Assembly: GCA_964036195.1 (NCBI GenBank) | Contig: OZ038460.1 | Location: 18,665,504 to 18,729,503 of the forward strand | Direction: 5' to 3' | Length of the DNA: 64,000 bases | From: Sphaerolaimus hirsutus | Lineage: Eukaryota; Nematoda; Chromadorea; Monhysterida; Sphaerolaimidae | In this document: one piece after another, positions 20,601 to 32,398 of the stretch | Layout: every line of letters begins with the position of its first letter | Position numbering within the stretch: the stretch's first letter is position 1 | Made by a program: the position numbers and the translations under genes | Notes under the pieces: model-generated | What the model was told of the DNA's origin: nothing | What the model saw: the letters and a program-made list of their open reading frames with translations, nothing else | Databases searched by the model: none

Positions 20601-22324
20601 GGCCATGCCACGTTTTGGAACTGGGCCCACCTGGGAGGGAGGGGGGTGGGAGAAGTGGCGCAGTGTTGATAAAGCGCATATGGTAGTGATGGAATGGCGC
20701 CATGGCGCTGGCGACCTCTTTTCGTGGCGCCCTTGGCGCCTGGCGCCCACTATCCGAATAGCGCCATGGCGCCATTGCCATTGGCGCCTGGTGACCTGGT
20801 TTCTGGCGCTTTTCCATCACTAGCACATGGTAAACTGACCATCTTGTGACGATCAGTGACACGTAGAAACCCAGTAGAAACGTAATGGGCATCGACTTGA
20901 GATACTCGTTGAATATAAGCGACACTTGCTCGAATGTAGTCCTGCGGGAGAAAAGTTACACTTTTTTGCATCACTGTTTTTTAAATATTTTCTAATTGTA
21001 GGCTATTTTTCTATATACGTGGCGGACCGCACGCTCTACATTGTTCTGAATGAAACATTCCATTATATGATGTCATCAATAAAATCAAAATTGTTCCAAA
21101 ACGAAAAAGAACAAAAAGAGTTTGAGAAAAATTTTTTTCGCTTGTATCCGGCTTGTTTTTAAATTTTTTTGTGAAACTGCGTATTTTATTTGAGTATCCT
21201 TCTGAACCCATGTTTTTGACCGAGGAAAAATTGGTTTTGAGCAGAGTTGGAAAAACGTATTTACGTTTACCCAAAATACCCGGTTATTCGGGTATTTATA
21301 CTTACGTATACGTTTACGTTTTCCAAAAATACCAATACGTTTTGTTACGTTTTCCTGGCACAATTACCCGGGTATCAGAGAAAACGTAAAAATCCAGCTA
21401 CACGAAACCACGTCTGTGGAATGTGCTCTATTACCGCAGTCACATATTGATTTTGTGTAAATAGTTATACCAGCGGACCTAAATAATGCCAATTATGTTG
21501 TGTAATTGTTTTTTGGACAGTGAAAATATTGTAAATAAATGTTATCAATCAATTGTAAATGTAATCAATGTGTCAATTTTGGAATAGGAATGTCTTACCC
21601 ATAAATACAAGCAGAAAAGTGGAATGTGTGTGATGTATTTGTGTTGTGGATTTTACACTCATTCACTGTTTTGTTTTATTCATATCCTGCTGAAGTTTTG
21701 CAGTAATGTAATTTTTGATGAAGAAGTGTACTAATCCATGCGTTTGTTAAACTGCAAGGCGCTCAGCAGTGCACCAACAATCTGTACAAAAAGACAAAAA
21801 TTTTAATAAGAGTTTTTCGTTTGCTATGAAATGTAAGTGAAAAATGTGGATGGAAATTATGTATACATTGTTGAAAATGTCACAACAATAGTCTTTTCAG
21901 AAGCTCTGCTCATATGGGGCACTTTTTACTTTTCACTTTGAAATTTTTACGTTTAGGTTTTTTTTTACGTATTCCTTGGTATTTTAAAAATACCTTACGT
22001 TTTAGTAGTTATACTTTAAATTTGGAAAAGGTATTTACGTTTACGTTTACGTTTTCCAAAAATACCAGTATTTGAACAACTCTGGTTTTGAGCGCACACT
22101 TGGCAATCTGCCGAGTATAACATAAGAGTTTTTGTTTTTATTTTTACCAGGTAAAACAATCAAATTACACACCTCTGCTCATCGTCCAGAATGACATTAT
22201 AAACCAATCTGACTACATAATAAATCGCCAGCCATACGAAAAGTTCCTTCCAAACCGCCTTCCATAAACTGCCCTTCCATCGGAGTAAAAGTCCGGCGAA
22301 ATTCCCCGCGTAAGAAATTGTCAT
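17608..22324 (-). CDS. best: Bestrophin calcium-activated chloride channel (8 exons, 401 aa)
   Basis: Exons on the minus strand: 22324-22173, 20941-20840, 20630-20520, 19713-19578, 19218-19033, 18904-18752, 18426-18275, 17821-17608. All joins keep frame, from ATG at 22324-22322 to TGA at 17610-17608. Bestrophins form pentameric anion channels in the plasma membrane. Family signs: MTISYAG start, RWKGS (20-24), neck helix [19 protein letters not shown] (68-86), [22 protein letters not shown], and the Ca2+-clasp [12 protein letters not shown] (288-299), which keeps all four Asp. The first neck residue (human Ile76) is Met68, while the two Phe are kept. The C-terminal tail is short (about 100 residues after the clasp) against several hundred in human BEST1. 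Its introns are full of transposons, including one 17 nt from the end of exon 2. Confidence 0.96.
17893..18211. mobile_element. CCCAGACCCTG-type MITE in bestrophin intron 7
   Basis: Dense array of TTTGACACTT, ACATTTTACA and AGGGCATTTTAC words ending in AAGCTCTGGGAGTC, the family terminus. The left end (near GTTTACAGTGT) is degenerate. It fills most of intron 7 (17822-18274). Confidence 0.6.
19747..20197. mobile_element. CCGTA-type MITE, type B, in bestrophin intron 3
   Basis: Ends TACCGTAAATCCTCGAATAA and TTATTCGAGGATTTACGGTA are near-perfect inverted repeats with TA flanks. GGGGGGGAGTTATTCGAG modules occur at both sides around a unique AT-rich centre. Confidence 0.82.
20310..20466. repeat. 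Iterated hairpin of an 18-bp unit in bestrophin intron 3
   Basis: Units like ACATCTAAACCCATCACA occur about three times on one side, and their reverse complement (TGTGTGATGGGTTTAGATGT type) about four times on the other, so the block can fold into a long hairpin. Probably a short foldback element. Confidence 0.65.
20684..20822. mobile_element. hAT-like MITE with GGCGCC modules inside bestrophin intron 2
   Basis: Ends TAGTGATGGAATGGCGCC and GGCGCTTTTCCATCACTA. The 8-bp flanks GCATATGG (20676-20683) and GCACATGG (20823-20830) match at 7 of 8. The interior is almost only GGCGCCA/TGGCGCC. The 209-nt intron consists mainly of this element. Confidence 0.85.
21244..22077. mobile_element. ACGTAAACGT-type inverted-repeat element in bestrophin intron 1
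   Basis: Left end AGAGTTGGAAAAACGTATTT and right end ending TTGAACAACTCT. Inside both ends are runs of TTTACGTTTACGTTTTCC or the reverse, with GGGTATTT-like words. Related pieces are at 41060-42115, 50175-50340, 51330-51480 and 56925-57025. Confidence 0.65.
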
Positions 22325-22811
22325 TATGATTTTTTAAAGGAAAAAAATAGTTGCAGGTTAGAATGTGAATAATGGTGAAAAATTTAAGTAGGGTAGATCA
22401 TTTTCGTAAATCTGCATTTGGTTAAATATGTAAGTATTTACATGAGTTTTGTAAGAATTCTGGAGCCAATCTAAAGTGGCTTTCAGGTGACAAATGTAAC
22501 ATGGTGTTTCAAGTGCCATACCATATGGCAGTCGACAGACAGGTAGATTTTCATACTCCAGTTCTTACAAGTTGATTATAGCGCTTCACTTCAACACTTT
22601 TTAAGCATTACTTGACACTTGATGACTTGATGTCACTTGACAGAGCGCGGAGGCGATAGATAGGTAAGCATCTAAATACCTAGTTGCACACTGTTCCACT
22701 ATATTTGCCCACGCAGATTTCTTTGTGATTGTTGCTAGTTTTATTTGACTTTCTTACTCACCCAACCGTTGAGCTGTGAAAATAACTACTGTAACTTTTT
22801 GAAAAGTGATA

Positions 22812-23241
22812 TACCGTATATCCTCGAATCAGTCCCCCCTCTCGAATAACTCCCCCCTCTCAATTAAGTCCCCCCTCTTGTGAGTGTGAGGAAAAAACAA
22901 CTCCCCACCTCGAATAACTCCCCCCCCCACTTTGCTGCGTAGAAACATTTCACATTTACAAAAAACTTTTTTATGTATTTAATATGTGAATATATATAAT
23001 ATCTTGCAGCTAGAGTTCACTAACATTGTTGAATTGTGAATTTTGTATTCCTATTTACAAATTATTTATGTTACCAAATTTACCCCATTTGTTCTGTAAA
23101 TTTTTCATACATTTTACTGGAAAAACTGACGAAAAAAATAACTCCCCCCTCGAATAACTCCCCCCTCTCGAATAACTCCCCCCTTAAAAACTTCTGACGA
23201 AAAAATAACTCCCCGGGGGACTTATTCGAGTATATACGGTA
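22812..23241. mobile_element. CCGTA-type MITE, type B
   Basis: Ends TACCGTATATCCTCGAATCA and ATTCGAGTATATACGGTA, with CTCGAATAACTCCCCCC modules repeated near both ends and an AT-rich centre. Confidence 0.78.
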
Positions 23242-23575
23242 GGTATACTTGTTAGTTGATCGATTGTGTATTTCGATTATGTGTTCCATCCAAAATCCGC
23301 ATTGTTCAATCAAGTTGGCACCGGTTTTGGCAAACAAATTACCGTATTTGCTTGAATAATCGCGATATCCCCGTACGAGACAAGTTCGAAATACCCCCTT
23401 GAAATGTATGGACGTGTAAATGATGAAAATTGCATACCTAAATGTGTTACTTCATGAGCATAGGAACAGCACATCTAAACTTAATTTACATAACACCGGA
23501 TGTATTTTGATGATTTACGGTAGTACCGCACCCGCAGTCAAAAAAGTTCGACGAAAAAATAACTCCTCCGTGGAC

Positions 23576-24036
23576 TAACGATGGCAAAAAATGGTTTTCG
23601 AATTTTCGAATTTTTTTGGACTTTTCGAATTTTTGAGCACGCGGTGAAAAAAATACATAAAAATATATTTTTTTCAAAAGATTCGAAAAGTCTTTTCGAA
23701 TTTTTTTAGGGAATTGAAGACATTGGTATTGATGTATGAAAATAAGGTTTAAAAAGTTACACGAACTGATGACCACCCAAATACTGCATTTAAAGCTTTA
23801 AATCCAATTTTTTTTTCCGAAAACTTCGAAAACTATTTTAAAAAATTCAAAAACTACCCAAAAAAATTCGAAAACTAGCAAAAAATTTTCGAAAACTACC
23901 AAAAAATTCGAAAATTCGAAAACTAAATTCGAAATTCGAAAAGTATTTTGTGGAAAAATTCGAAAATTCGAAAAGTCATTTTAGAAAAAATACTTAAAAA
24001 TTTAAATACTTTTTTCAGGAGGGTTTGCCATCGTTA
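23576..24036. mobile_element. hAT-like MITE with TTCGAA modules (461 bp)
   Basis: Ends TAACGATGGCAAA and TTTGCCATCGTTA. The 8-bp flanks CCGTGGAC (23568-23575) and CTGTGGAC (24037-24044) match at 7 of 8. The inside is dominated by AATTCGAAAA words. Single ends of the same family occur near 9181 and 52245. Confidence 0.83.
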
Positions 24037-24044
24037 CTGTGGAC

Positions 24045-26640
24045 TAATTCGAAAATATATGGTAAAAATGTCAACGCCGGCCAAGAAAACCAGCACCTGC
24101 TTGAATAACTCCCCCGCCTAAGATTGGCGACCTTTCAGTGCTTATAAGGTGAAACATGAATGTGGCTGAAACATGAAGACACATGAATGTGGGTGATTAT
24201 TTTACTCATGAATGCGCAACACCGAAACATATTTCGATGCTTCACAGCCAGTCACTTTACATCTACACAATTGTTCCCTCCCACCCATTTTTTTGTTGGA
24301 AACAATGTGTACCTAAACAAATAAATATACAGTAGCGTTGCGTCATTCACCTGAATTACATGTGCTTTGTGTGTATATCGATTCGACGTGAAATGACGAC
24401 GTAAAATGACGTCGTGAAATTAATTACACGTGTGTGGATCATGCTACGGGTCTACAATTTTCTAAGGATAATATAGGTATGAATCAATACCTTAATCGTG
24501 TCCAATACTGAGTGTTATCAGCCACAACTAGAGCGAATTGAAAAATTCAATTTTTATCATTTCACGTCATCATTTTACGTCAGGGAACTAACTTTACATT
24601 TCACATCAACGGTTGCTTGCAATGCTTGAATTTGAATGCAAGCATTTTCTGAACGAAACACTCCACCATGATGTCATCGTTGATAAAATAAAGAATGTCC
24701 AAGAGAGAAAAACATGATTTCAGGCAGGAAACTTATGTTGATTGTACTCGAGTTTTCGCACTTTTTTCTTCAAAATACTGTAAATCCTCAAATAATTCCT
24801 CCCCCTCGAAAAATCCCCTTTGAATAACTCATTCATGTTAGCTGTAAAATGTAAATACATAAGTATCCTGCTCGCACGTTATCCAATAAGACATAAGTAA
24901 TTTTGGGCGTGTACTTTTCGGTCTGTAGAATTATACCGTAAAACAATTTACACATGCAAATTGAAACTTTAAATTTTTTAGGAAAAATTCGGATGTTCAG
25001 CTGCGGGGTAGGTTGACATATGTAAAATATTTACCAGCACCGTGTGAAGGTTTTTCATGATCCCATACAAATACAAGGATCAAACAAAAATTTGAATAAA
25101 TTTCTAACTGATTTTCCACTCTGACTAAGCTTATTAAGGAATGAAGCTAATTAGGAACTAGAACGCTGCTAAAAAAGTTGAAGAAAAAGAAGTCACAAAA
25201 AGTGCATCCGAGGCACCAAAAAAATGTGCAGTTGTGACACAAAATGGTTAGCAACATATGTTTTGGCAATTGTCACTTCTACTTTGAAAGTGACCTAATA
25301 TGCGTAAATAAATGCACCCTGCTACACTATAAGCAACAGAAAAACTTGCACGGTTGTTAAAATAATTACATATCTTTTTAAATAAATGAAAATGAAATGG
25401 CAATTATGCAGTGCCTGTGAAAATTCACACTGTAAATTTATTCTTTGGTAATTCACCATTAGGTAATATGTGTTTTTGAATGAAATGATGTCTTGGTGAG
25501 TTTTTCGGAAAAATATAATATCAAAATGACATCTTTATATTGGAAAAACTTTCATACATTTTCAGTATCCAGAGTGAGATTGCACGGCCACCAATTCATA
25601 GTGAATACGTGTAAATATGAAAAATGTCAGTGAAAAATGTGGGAAAATTTGATAATAGATAAATAATGATTTTGGAGTAAAAAATTATAATGAAATTTGT
25701 GAACATGTTGTATAAAGTTATAAATGTATAAATTGTATGATGCTTTCAAAAAATTTGTGTGTCACAGGCGAGCGTACAAACAATGATCACACAGAAACAA
25801 ACTGTGTATAAACAGTATGTTTACAATTAAAACTGTCATCATAGTTTATAATAAAATAATGTTTACACAGTTGTTTCCATGTATGCATTTACTTTTACAG
25901 TGATTGAATGCTTTACGCACTACCTATATGGTCCCATATTTTGATGAAAATAGTTGGATGTTATATTATGCGCCAAATCCACCAATAGTATAAACAGTGT
26001 AATGTGATAATACATGTGTTAGAGAAATTTTCTTAAATTTGCTTGTTATTCAGTGGGATTTGGTAGAATTCACTTTGAAATGTGTGCGTGTGTTTGTCAA
26101 AGGAATATACTTAAAATTTGTGTTGGATATTTTCCCAAAAACCACTCATTCTTCTTTTTACATTTACTTCTGCAAAGCATTAGAAGATCTAGAAAATATA
26201 AAAACTGAAGTTTGGATGAAAAGAGCGAAAAACAGATTTAAAAAAGCAAACCAAGAATCGTAGCAGTAGCTAGCCACCTAACACCTCTGATTAACATAAA
26301 AAATTTGAAGCCTTTCTACAAAAAATATAAACACACCTTTTTAAATTGTTTAATTGTGTACCTAACACACAACTCCATATTCTTTTCATTTGTTTTGATT
26401 TACCTACAAATATAAATAAACATACCCAAAAAAGTATTGCTCACAAAAAAAATGACGAAAAAAAACATTTTCACAACTCTGCAAAGCAGTTGCTGCACTC
26501 ATTGTTTCCGCACTATTATATGCTGTGCGATAGGGCGGAATAAAATCTGTTTCACATTTTTTGCTCACTTTACGAGATCATCACTGTATTTATGTACACT
26601 ACCGGGTAAGAAGATTATTTATTTAAACGGGGTAGAGTTA
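24045..26640. other. AT-rich stretch without recognisable genes
   Basis: Mostly unique AT-rich sequence. It holds a TGACGT/ACGTCA-rich patch at about 24380-24600 and a fragment of a CCGTA-type end near 24776. A 74-codon open frame at 26039-26263 was seen but has no recognisable motif. Confidence 0.5.
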
Positions 26641-26644
26641 TGCT

Positions 26645-26846
26645 TATACTCGGCGGACATCACACGTAGTATGGAAACCTACCATAACCCATCAGAATAA
26701 TGAACCAAAAATTATATATTTTTCATCATAACATTTCGTGTTTTTTTTACTATGGAATACCTAATAAATTACGAAATTTATCACAACATTTTATACATTA
26801 AATTTTGGTAGACCTCTACGCATACTTTGCGGTCCGCCAAGTATAT
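26645..26846. mobile_element. TATACTCGGCG-type MITE
   Basis: Starts TATACTCGGCGGACATCACA and ends TTTGCGGTCCGCCAAGTATA. The centre (AAAATTATATATTTTTCATC region) is shared with copies at 14877-15108, 31718-31882 and 61013-61226. Confidence 0.7.
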
Positions 26847-27848
26847 AACTTGTTTAAGCTAGATAGCAGCAGGCACCGAATTAATTTTGCCCGACGCGCT
26901 TTTTTCGGGCAGCCCATTTCTTTCAACAGAAAATAAAATATACTCGGCAGACACGATACTCTACAAACAGATAGGAGTTATGTCTTCGGCTGGCAGACGG
27001 CCAGCCGAGAACTTATGGAAGGCGTGATGTCGGTGAAGTGATGACGTCATGAAGACGACGTGATGGCGAGAGATGATGATGGCGACGAAAGTGATCACGT
27101 CAGGATGGAGTGTTTCCTCCGTAAAATGTACGGCGAAATGTCATCCGAGTAATACCGATTTTACCATCGGATTGCATTGTTTGCTGTGTTCTCGTCTGAG
27201 ATTTAAACCAAATTGTCGGCTAAACGTCATAAATACCTACCCTAAATCCTCGAATAAGACCCCAGGGAAGTTATTTTTTCCGGAGAATTTTTGGAAGGGG
27301 GAGTTATTCAATGAGGGGGGGGTTATTCGAGGGGGGTATTCGAGGATTTGCCATTTCCTTATTCCTTGCATAACCCTTCCTTGAATAGGTAAATTAAAAG
27401 CTTTAGTTGGCATAATATGCATCAGTTCAAATTCAATGTATCGAGCGGGATGCCCGAAAAAATCAAATTCGTTCAAGTATTTCGCCTGGATTTTCCCCAG
27501 CTTATAAACACCTTCCCGGACAAGTTCACCACCCATTTTTTTATTTCACTTCGAATGCAATATATCCGTCCATGGGGGTGTTATAAAGCCGAAACTTTGT
27601 ATATATAAAGTTGTAAGACCCCTCTACTCCCCAACAATGGGGGAGGTGCGGCGACTCACTACAGGGTGGGTCGCCCTATATGCAACAATTTTTTTGGCGT
27701 TTTTGGTGTCCCAAACAAGTTCACCACCCACTTGATTGGCTACACTACGAGAGCCATATCTCCAGCTGTGATGGCGGTATAAAGCTGAAATTTGGGGGAT
27801 GTCTTGCCAACAACCCCCCTCACAATACACCAGTGGGGCGGCTGCCAA

Positions 27849-29815
27849 TAGGGTGTCAAATTTCCGTTTCCGTTTTCCGTTTCCGCCTTTCCGCAGGAAA
27901 ATTTTTTACCTTTCCGTTTTCCGTTTTCCGGCAGCCAAAAAATTTTTACCTTTCCGTTTTCCGTTTTCCAGCAGCTGAAAAATTTTTACCTTTCCGTTTT
28001 CCGTTTTCCGGCAGCTGAAAATTTTTTACCTTTCCGTTTCCGTTTTTCCGGCCCATTTTTCCATTTTCCGGCTGAAAAATTTTTACCTTTCCGTTTCCGT
28101 TTTACCAGGCCATTTTTCCATTTTCTGGCTCAATTTTCAGTTTTCTGGCATTTTTCCATTGTTTTTCCAATCTGTATTTATCTTCAATTGGCTCATCCCA
28201 TTGTGTTGTTTTTGTCTCTTGGAGCAGCATTGACAACTGGGATTTCAGGGTCAGTGAAACAGGTGCTGTGAACCCAATTGGGTCATATGCTGACACCAAT
28301 AATTTATTCAAGTTTCGTCTGGTTGGTGTTGTGATGCTGTCAATTTGCAATTTAGGTGTTGATATTGCCAGCATGTCCGTTTGGTGATTTTATTTCATGC
28401 CCATTACTGCGACAATTTTATTCACCTTTGGACTCCTGTCGTTTTCTGCTATTTCATTCATGACTGATCTGGAGTTTGACAGCCATTCCCTCATGTTCAT
28501 AGAACATTGGTTAAATAAAGCTTTGACTTTGTAATATAGTTCTAAAGCTTCAACTTCATTCGTGACACTCATGATGAAGTTATCGACGCAAATGTTGTTT
28601 ATTATCATCGCCAACTGGTATTGTTCCCCTTCATTTTCTTCATATTCATTCATGTTGTTTATTGTCACATTTAAATGGTATTTTATGACTGCTCCCAAAA
28701 TTGCTGGGCTGCAGTCCAAACAGTACACGTTTAAAATGAAGTACTATTAAGTTATTTTCAGTTACTGGTTTTGAGGCTCTTTCAGCCAGAAAAATCATGT
28801 GTAGTCTCTAGCTTGGTCATGCAATCCTATTTGCAAAAATGCCTTTTCAATATTGGCAATTAATGCTAGATTGCCTGCCCTGAACCTCAGGAGTAGGCCC
28901 AGTGTTAATGGTGTTGTAATTGGTCCTCTAAAAAGGCACTCGTTGAAACTGGACTTACCTGCCGACCCATTGTACACAATTCTGCATGATGTCAATTTGC
29001 CCGGCGTGATTACTGGCTGGTGTGGCAGGTAATGAATCCCTTTGTTGTCTGTTTTGTCGTCACAGATCTCAATTATTCCCTTTTCTAGTTGGTTGTCCAA
29101 AACTTTCTGGTATTGTTCGAATAAGTTTGGATCTTTGTTGAATCTTCTTATCAGTGATTTAAACCGCACCAAGGGATCTGCTTTTCCTGTGGGCAGGTCA
29201 CTGATACTCTCTTTATACAGCCAGTCAATATAGTTTTGTTTGTTGTTGTTGTTGAATTTTATGCTATTTATTATCATCTCCTCTGCAATGTTGTCATCAA
29301 TTGCATAGGGGTCATCAGTGATTCCCACTGCTTCTAGACTGTGAAATTGTCGTAGTGTTTCCTTTCCTATGGCCACTATGGCTACTTTTTGATGATTTTT
29401 TGTTGGTTCAGTTAAGCTTGAACTACAAGTGAAGTTACAGGCATGACCCATAGTTGCAGAATGTACAGCTACCACAATCAAAGCCAAACATGCAAACCTG
29501 CACGCAGGTTTTCCTTCTGCAAATTTGTCTATTACTGTGCTAATTTCACTTTATTTTTTTCCGTTTCCGTGAAAATTTTGCTTTCCGTTTTCCGTTTTCC
29601 GGCATTTCATTTTTCCGTTTTCCGTTTTCCGGCTGACAATTTTTTTTTACCTTTCCGTTTTCCGTTTTCCGCTGAGTGAAATTTTTTTACCTTTCCGTTT
29701 TCCGTTTTCCGGCAGAAAATTTTTTTTTACCTTTCCATTTTCCATTTTCCGTAAAGTGAAAAATTTTTACCTTTCTGTTTTCCGTTTTCCGTAAAAAAAT
29801 TTTTTTGACACCCTA
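27849..29815. mobile_element. hAT-like element carrying a BEL/Pao pol fragment (1967 bp)
   Basis: Perfect 12-bp inverted ends TAGGGTGTCAAA and TTTGACACCCTA, flanked by a perfect 8-bp duplication GCTGCCAA (27841-27848, 29816-29823). About 270 bp inside each end is made of TTTCCGTTTTCCG units in the same orientation. The middle (about 28105-29535) is a BEL/Pao pol piece on the minus strand without LTRs. The element sits within the left arm of the foldback element at 27502-31143, and the duplicated octamer is single in the opposite arm. Confidence 0.9.
28102..29487 (-). pseudogene. Broken BEL/Pao pol fragment (reverse transcriptase to A17 region)
   Basis: Read from 29487 downwards, the sequence shows Pao-type reverse transcriptase landmarks: a CRIVYNGSAGKSS block near 28985, an IEKAFLQIGLH block near 28830, and CVDNFIMSV near 28570. 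YDPIGFTAP of the A17 region follows near 28285. At least two breaks are visible: stops around 28740-28790 that look like small frameshifts, and a stop at about 28390. It is a different, older lineage from the element at 1-7034: it lacks the TCACA enrichment and is CpG-poor. No LTR, integrase or gag is attached. Confidence 0.88.
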
Positions 29816-30807
29816 GCTGCCAACGACCCACTAAAGCATGGGTCACTGCATAAAAAGTTGACCATTTTCTAAAAACAGCCCAAGTGTCCCAAAACAAGTT
29901 TATCACCCAACTGCATTGAAAAAATGTTGACACAACATACCTAATATAAAACTGAATCGGGTTGGAACACTATTTCAGCCAAAAAAATTTTTTTTCAGTA
30001 GGGCACCCACCCTGTCCCATAAACGGTAGAATGAAAATTTCACTTTAAACCATTTTTTTGTTTCACACTTACAAAGTCGGTTTACAAAGTTCACTAGAGA
30101 ATGGTCTAAGGTTCAAAGTTGTGTAAACAACATAACCTCTAAAATGCCTCCATAAGGAAATTTACTTGGGGTGAATTCTATGAAGTCAAAATGATGTCAT
30201 TTCAGGAACAAAATTTGACAAAATTTTCACTTTTGTATTCACCCCAAATAAATTTCCTTATGGAAGCATTTTAGAGGTTATGTTGTTTACATAACTTTGA
30301 ACCTTAGACCCTCCCCTAGTGAACTTTGTAAACCAACTTTTTAAGTGTGATACAAAAAATTGGTTTAAAGTGAAATTTTCAGTCTGCTGTTTATGGGACA
30401 GGGTGGGTGCCCCACTGAAAAAAAATTGATGAGCGGAACTAGGGTTCAAATCTGATTCAATTTTTTATCAGGTATGTTCTCACAACATTTTTTTGTAATG
30501 CATTTGAAGGGCGAACTTGTTTGGGACACTTGGGCTGTTCTTAAAAAAATTGTCAACTTTATATGCAGTGACCCATGCTTTAGTGGGTCGTCGGCAGCCG
30601 CCCCACTGGTGTATTGTGAGGGGGGTTGTTGGCAAGACATCCCCCAAATTTCAGCTTTCTACCACCCTCACAGCTGGAGATATAGCCTTCAAAGTGTAGC
30701 TAATCAAGTGGGTGGTGAACTTGCTTGGGACAACAAAAACGCCACAAAAAATTGTTGCATATAGGGCGACCCACCCTGTAGTGAGGCGCCGCACCTCCCC
30801 CCATTGT

Positions 30808-31004
30808 GGCCACACAAGCTAGTTTTCAACCAAAATTTTGAAAACTTGTAAATCTGCATTGAATGCATTTGAGTTTTCTAGAATGAGGTGCCCATCATCT
30901 ACTGTTGACGGAGAGTAAAAATGACTCATTCTAGAAAACTCAATGCGTTCAATGCTGATTTAAGAGTTTTCAAAAAGGAACATTGAAAACTAGCTTGTGT
31001 GGCC
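30808..31004. mobile_element. Short palindromic MITE in the foldback right arm
   Basis: Perfect inverted ends GGCCACACAAGCTAGTTTTC and GAAAACTAGCTTGTGTGGCC, with a palindromic centre around CTCATTCTAGAAAACTCAA. It interrupts CATTGT, present on both sides as a short duplication. Related ends occur near 16690, 17180, 40200, 46915 and 52695. Confidence 0.75.
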
Positions 31005-31717
31005 ACATTGTTGGGGAGTAAGGGGGTCTTACAACTTTATATATACAAAGTTTCAGCCTTATAACACCCCCATGGACGGAGATATTGCGTTAGAAGTGAA
31101 ATAAAAAAATGGGTGGTGAACTTGTCCGGGAAGGTGTTTATAAAAATACGTTAATTTATAGTGGATGAAAAAAGTTATTACGTTGTGGATTCCATAAGCG
31201 AAAATAATAATTTGAATTTTTTATTTTACCAAATAAATAATTGCGGTAAATACTGAGCCAATGTACCTAAAGCGCAACATGTCTTGTGGATTGGGGGGAT
31301 GTGAATTTTTTCACTTCCGGATCGAAACTTCTAATACACAAATTTTCCTCAAAAAATAATTTAAATTTAAAATTATTTAAATACGTGCGTGAAGCCCAAT
31401 GTACAATAGATATCTTCCGATAAATGTAGGTTGTACTTATATAGGAGTCTTTATATAAAATGGAAAAGCACAAATTTCGCTGGAAACATAATTCAGACAC
31501 AAATTTAGATTCCGCGAAATGGAGCACATAAACGAATTTACTGCTGCTAAAGCGCAAAGGGAAAATAAAATAAATGAATGGCACTCATTTCATATACCGT
31601 ATTTCCTGGAAATAACCCACAAGGTTTATTTCGCAGAAAATTTTGAGCGGGGTGAATAGAGGAGGGGTTCTTATTCGAGGGTAATATTTTTCCATGAAAT
31701 TTCGTGAAGTATATTAG

Positions 31718-31882
31718 TATACTCGGCGGACTTCACACTTAGCATAACCAAAAATTATACAGCTTTTTCATAGGTAATATTTCGTTTTTATACCATACGA
31801 TTAATTAATTACGAAATTTATCACAAGATTTTATTCATTTAATTATGGTAGGATTCTACACAAAGTATTCGCTCCACTCGGT
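31718..31882. mobile_element. TATACTCGGCG-type MITE, degenerate
   Basis: Left end TATACTCGGCGGACTTCACA is clear and the right end (GCTCCACTCGGTA) is decayed. The interior matches the AT-rich centre of the family. Confidence 0.55.
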
Positions 31883-31890
31883 AAACAGAA

Positions 31891-32324
31891 TACTGTAAAT
31901 GCTCTATTAGGACGACCCCCCGCCAATAAAGCGACCTCTCCAGTAGTACGACCCCCTTTGGCACGTTGTCTAAGTATAATGCGACCCTCTCCAATAATGC
32001 GACCCCCTCCAATAATGCGACCCCCAAAGAAAAAGAAAAAACAAAAAACGGACGTAAGAAAATGATGTCGCAATCTTCGGACGCTGCTAATTCGGCAAAT
32101 TTTGCCGCAAATTTACCAAATTTTGTGGCTTTGTGGGGATTTTTGCTTTACAATATTATTTTACGATGCCATGCTCATACGAGTTAAAAGAACAGTTGAG
32201 TTGTTGAGGCGTCGAAAAATGCAATCCGACCCTCTCCAATAAAGCGACCCCTCCAATAATGCGACCCCCAAAAATGTGCTGAAAACAATAAACCGACAGT
32301 CGCCTTATTGGAGCATTTACGGTA
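31891..32324. mobile_element. CCGTA-type MITE, type D (GCGACCCC modules)
   Basis: Ends TACTGTAAATGCTCTATTAG and ATTGGAGCATTTACGGTA enclose repeats of CTCCAATAATGCGACCC near both ends. The same architecture as types A-C but with a different module. Confidence 0.78.
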
Positions 32325-32398
32325 AGCTTTTATATAGTACCCAAAACTGGTAATAAATGTGGCAAAACAGGATACCACGTAGTACACATTTTTAGGTA

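Larger units (their letters stand above)
27502..31143. mobile_element. Long foldback element, interrupted by two other insertions
   Basis: Ends TTATAAACACCTTCCCGGAC and GTCCGGGAAGGTGTTTATAA. Each arm, read inwards, matches the reverse complement of the other for hundreds of bases: 27502-27848 plus 29824-30210 against 30220-31143. The centre is near 30215. The left arm carries the hAT-like element at 27849-29815 and the right arm a MITE at 30808-31004. Sibling elements are at 42873-44010 and 61833-63311. No transposase frame is present. Confidence 0.85.

Noticed and set aside
26039-26263. 74-codon open frame with exon-like charged C-terminus
   Set aside because: AT-rich region, no recognisable motif and no supporting phase with a neighbouring exon.
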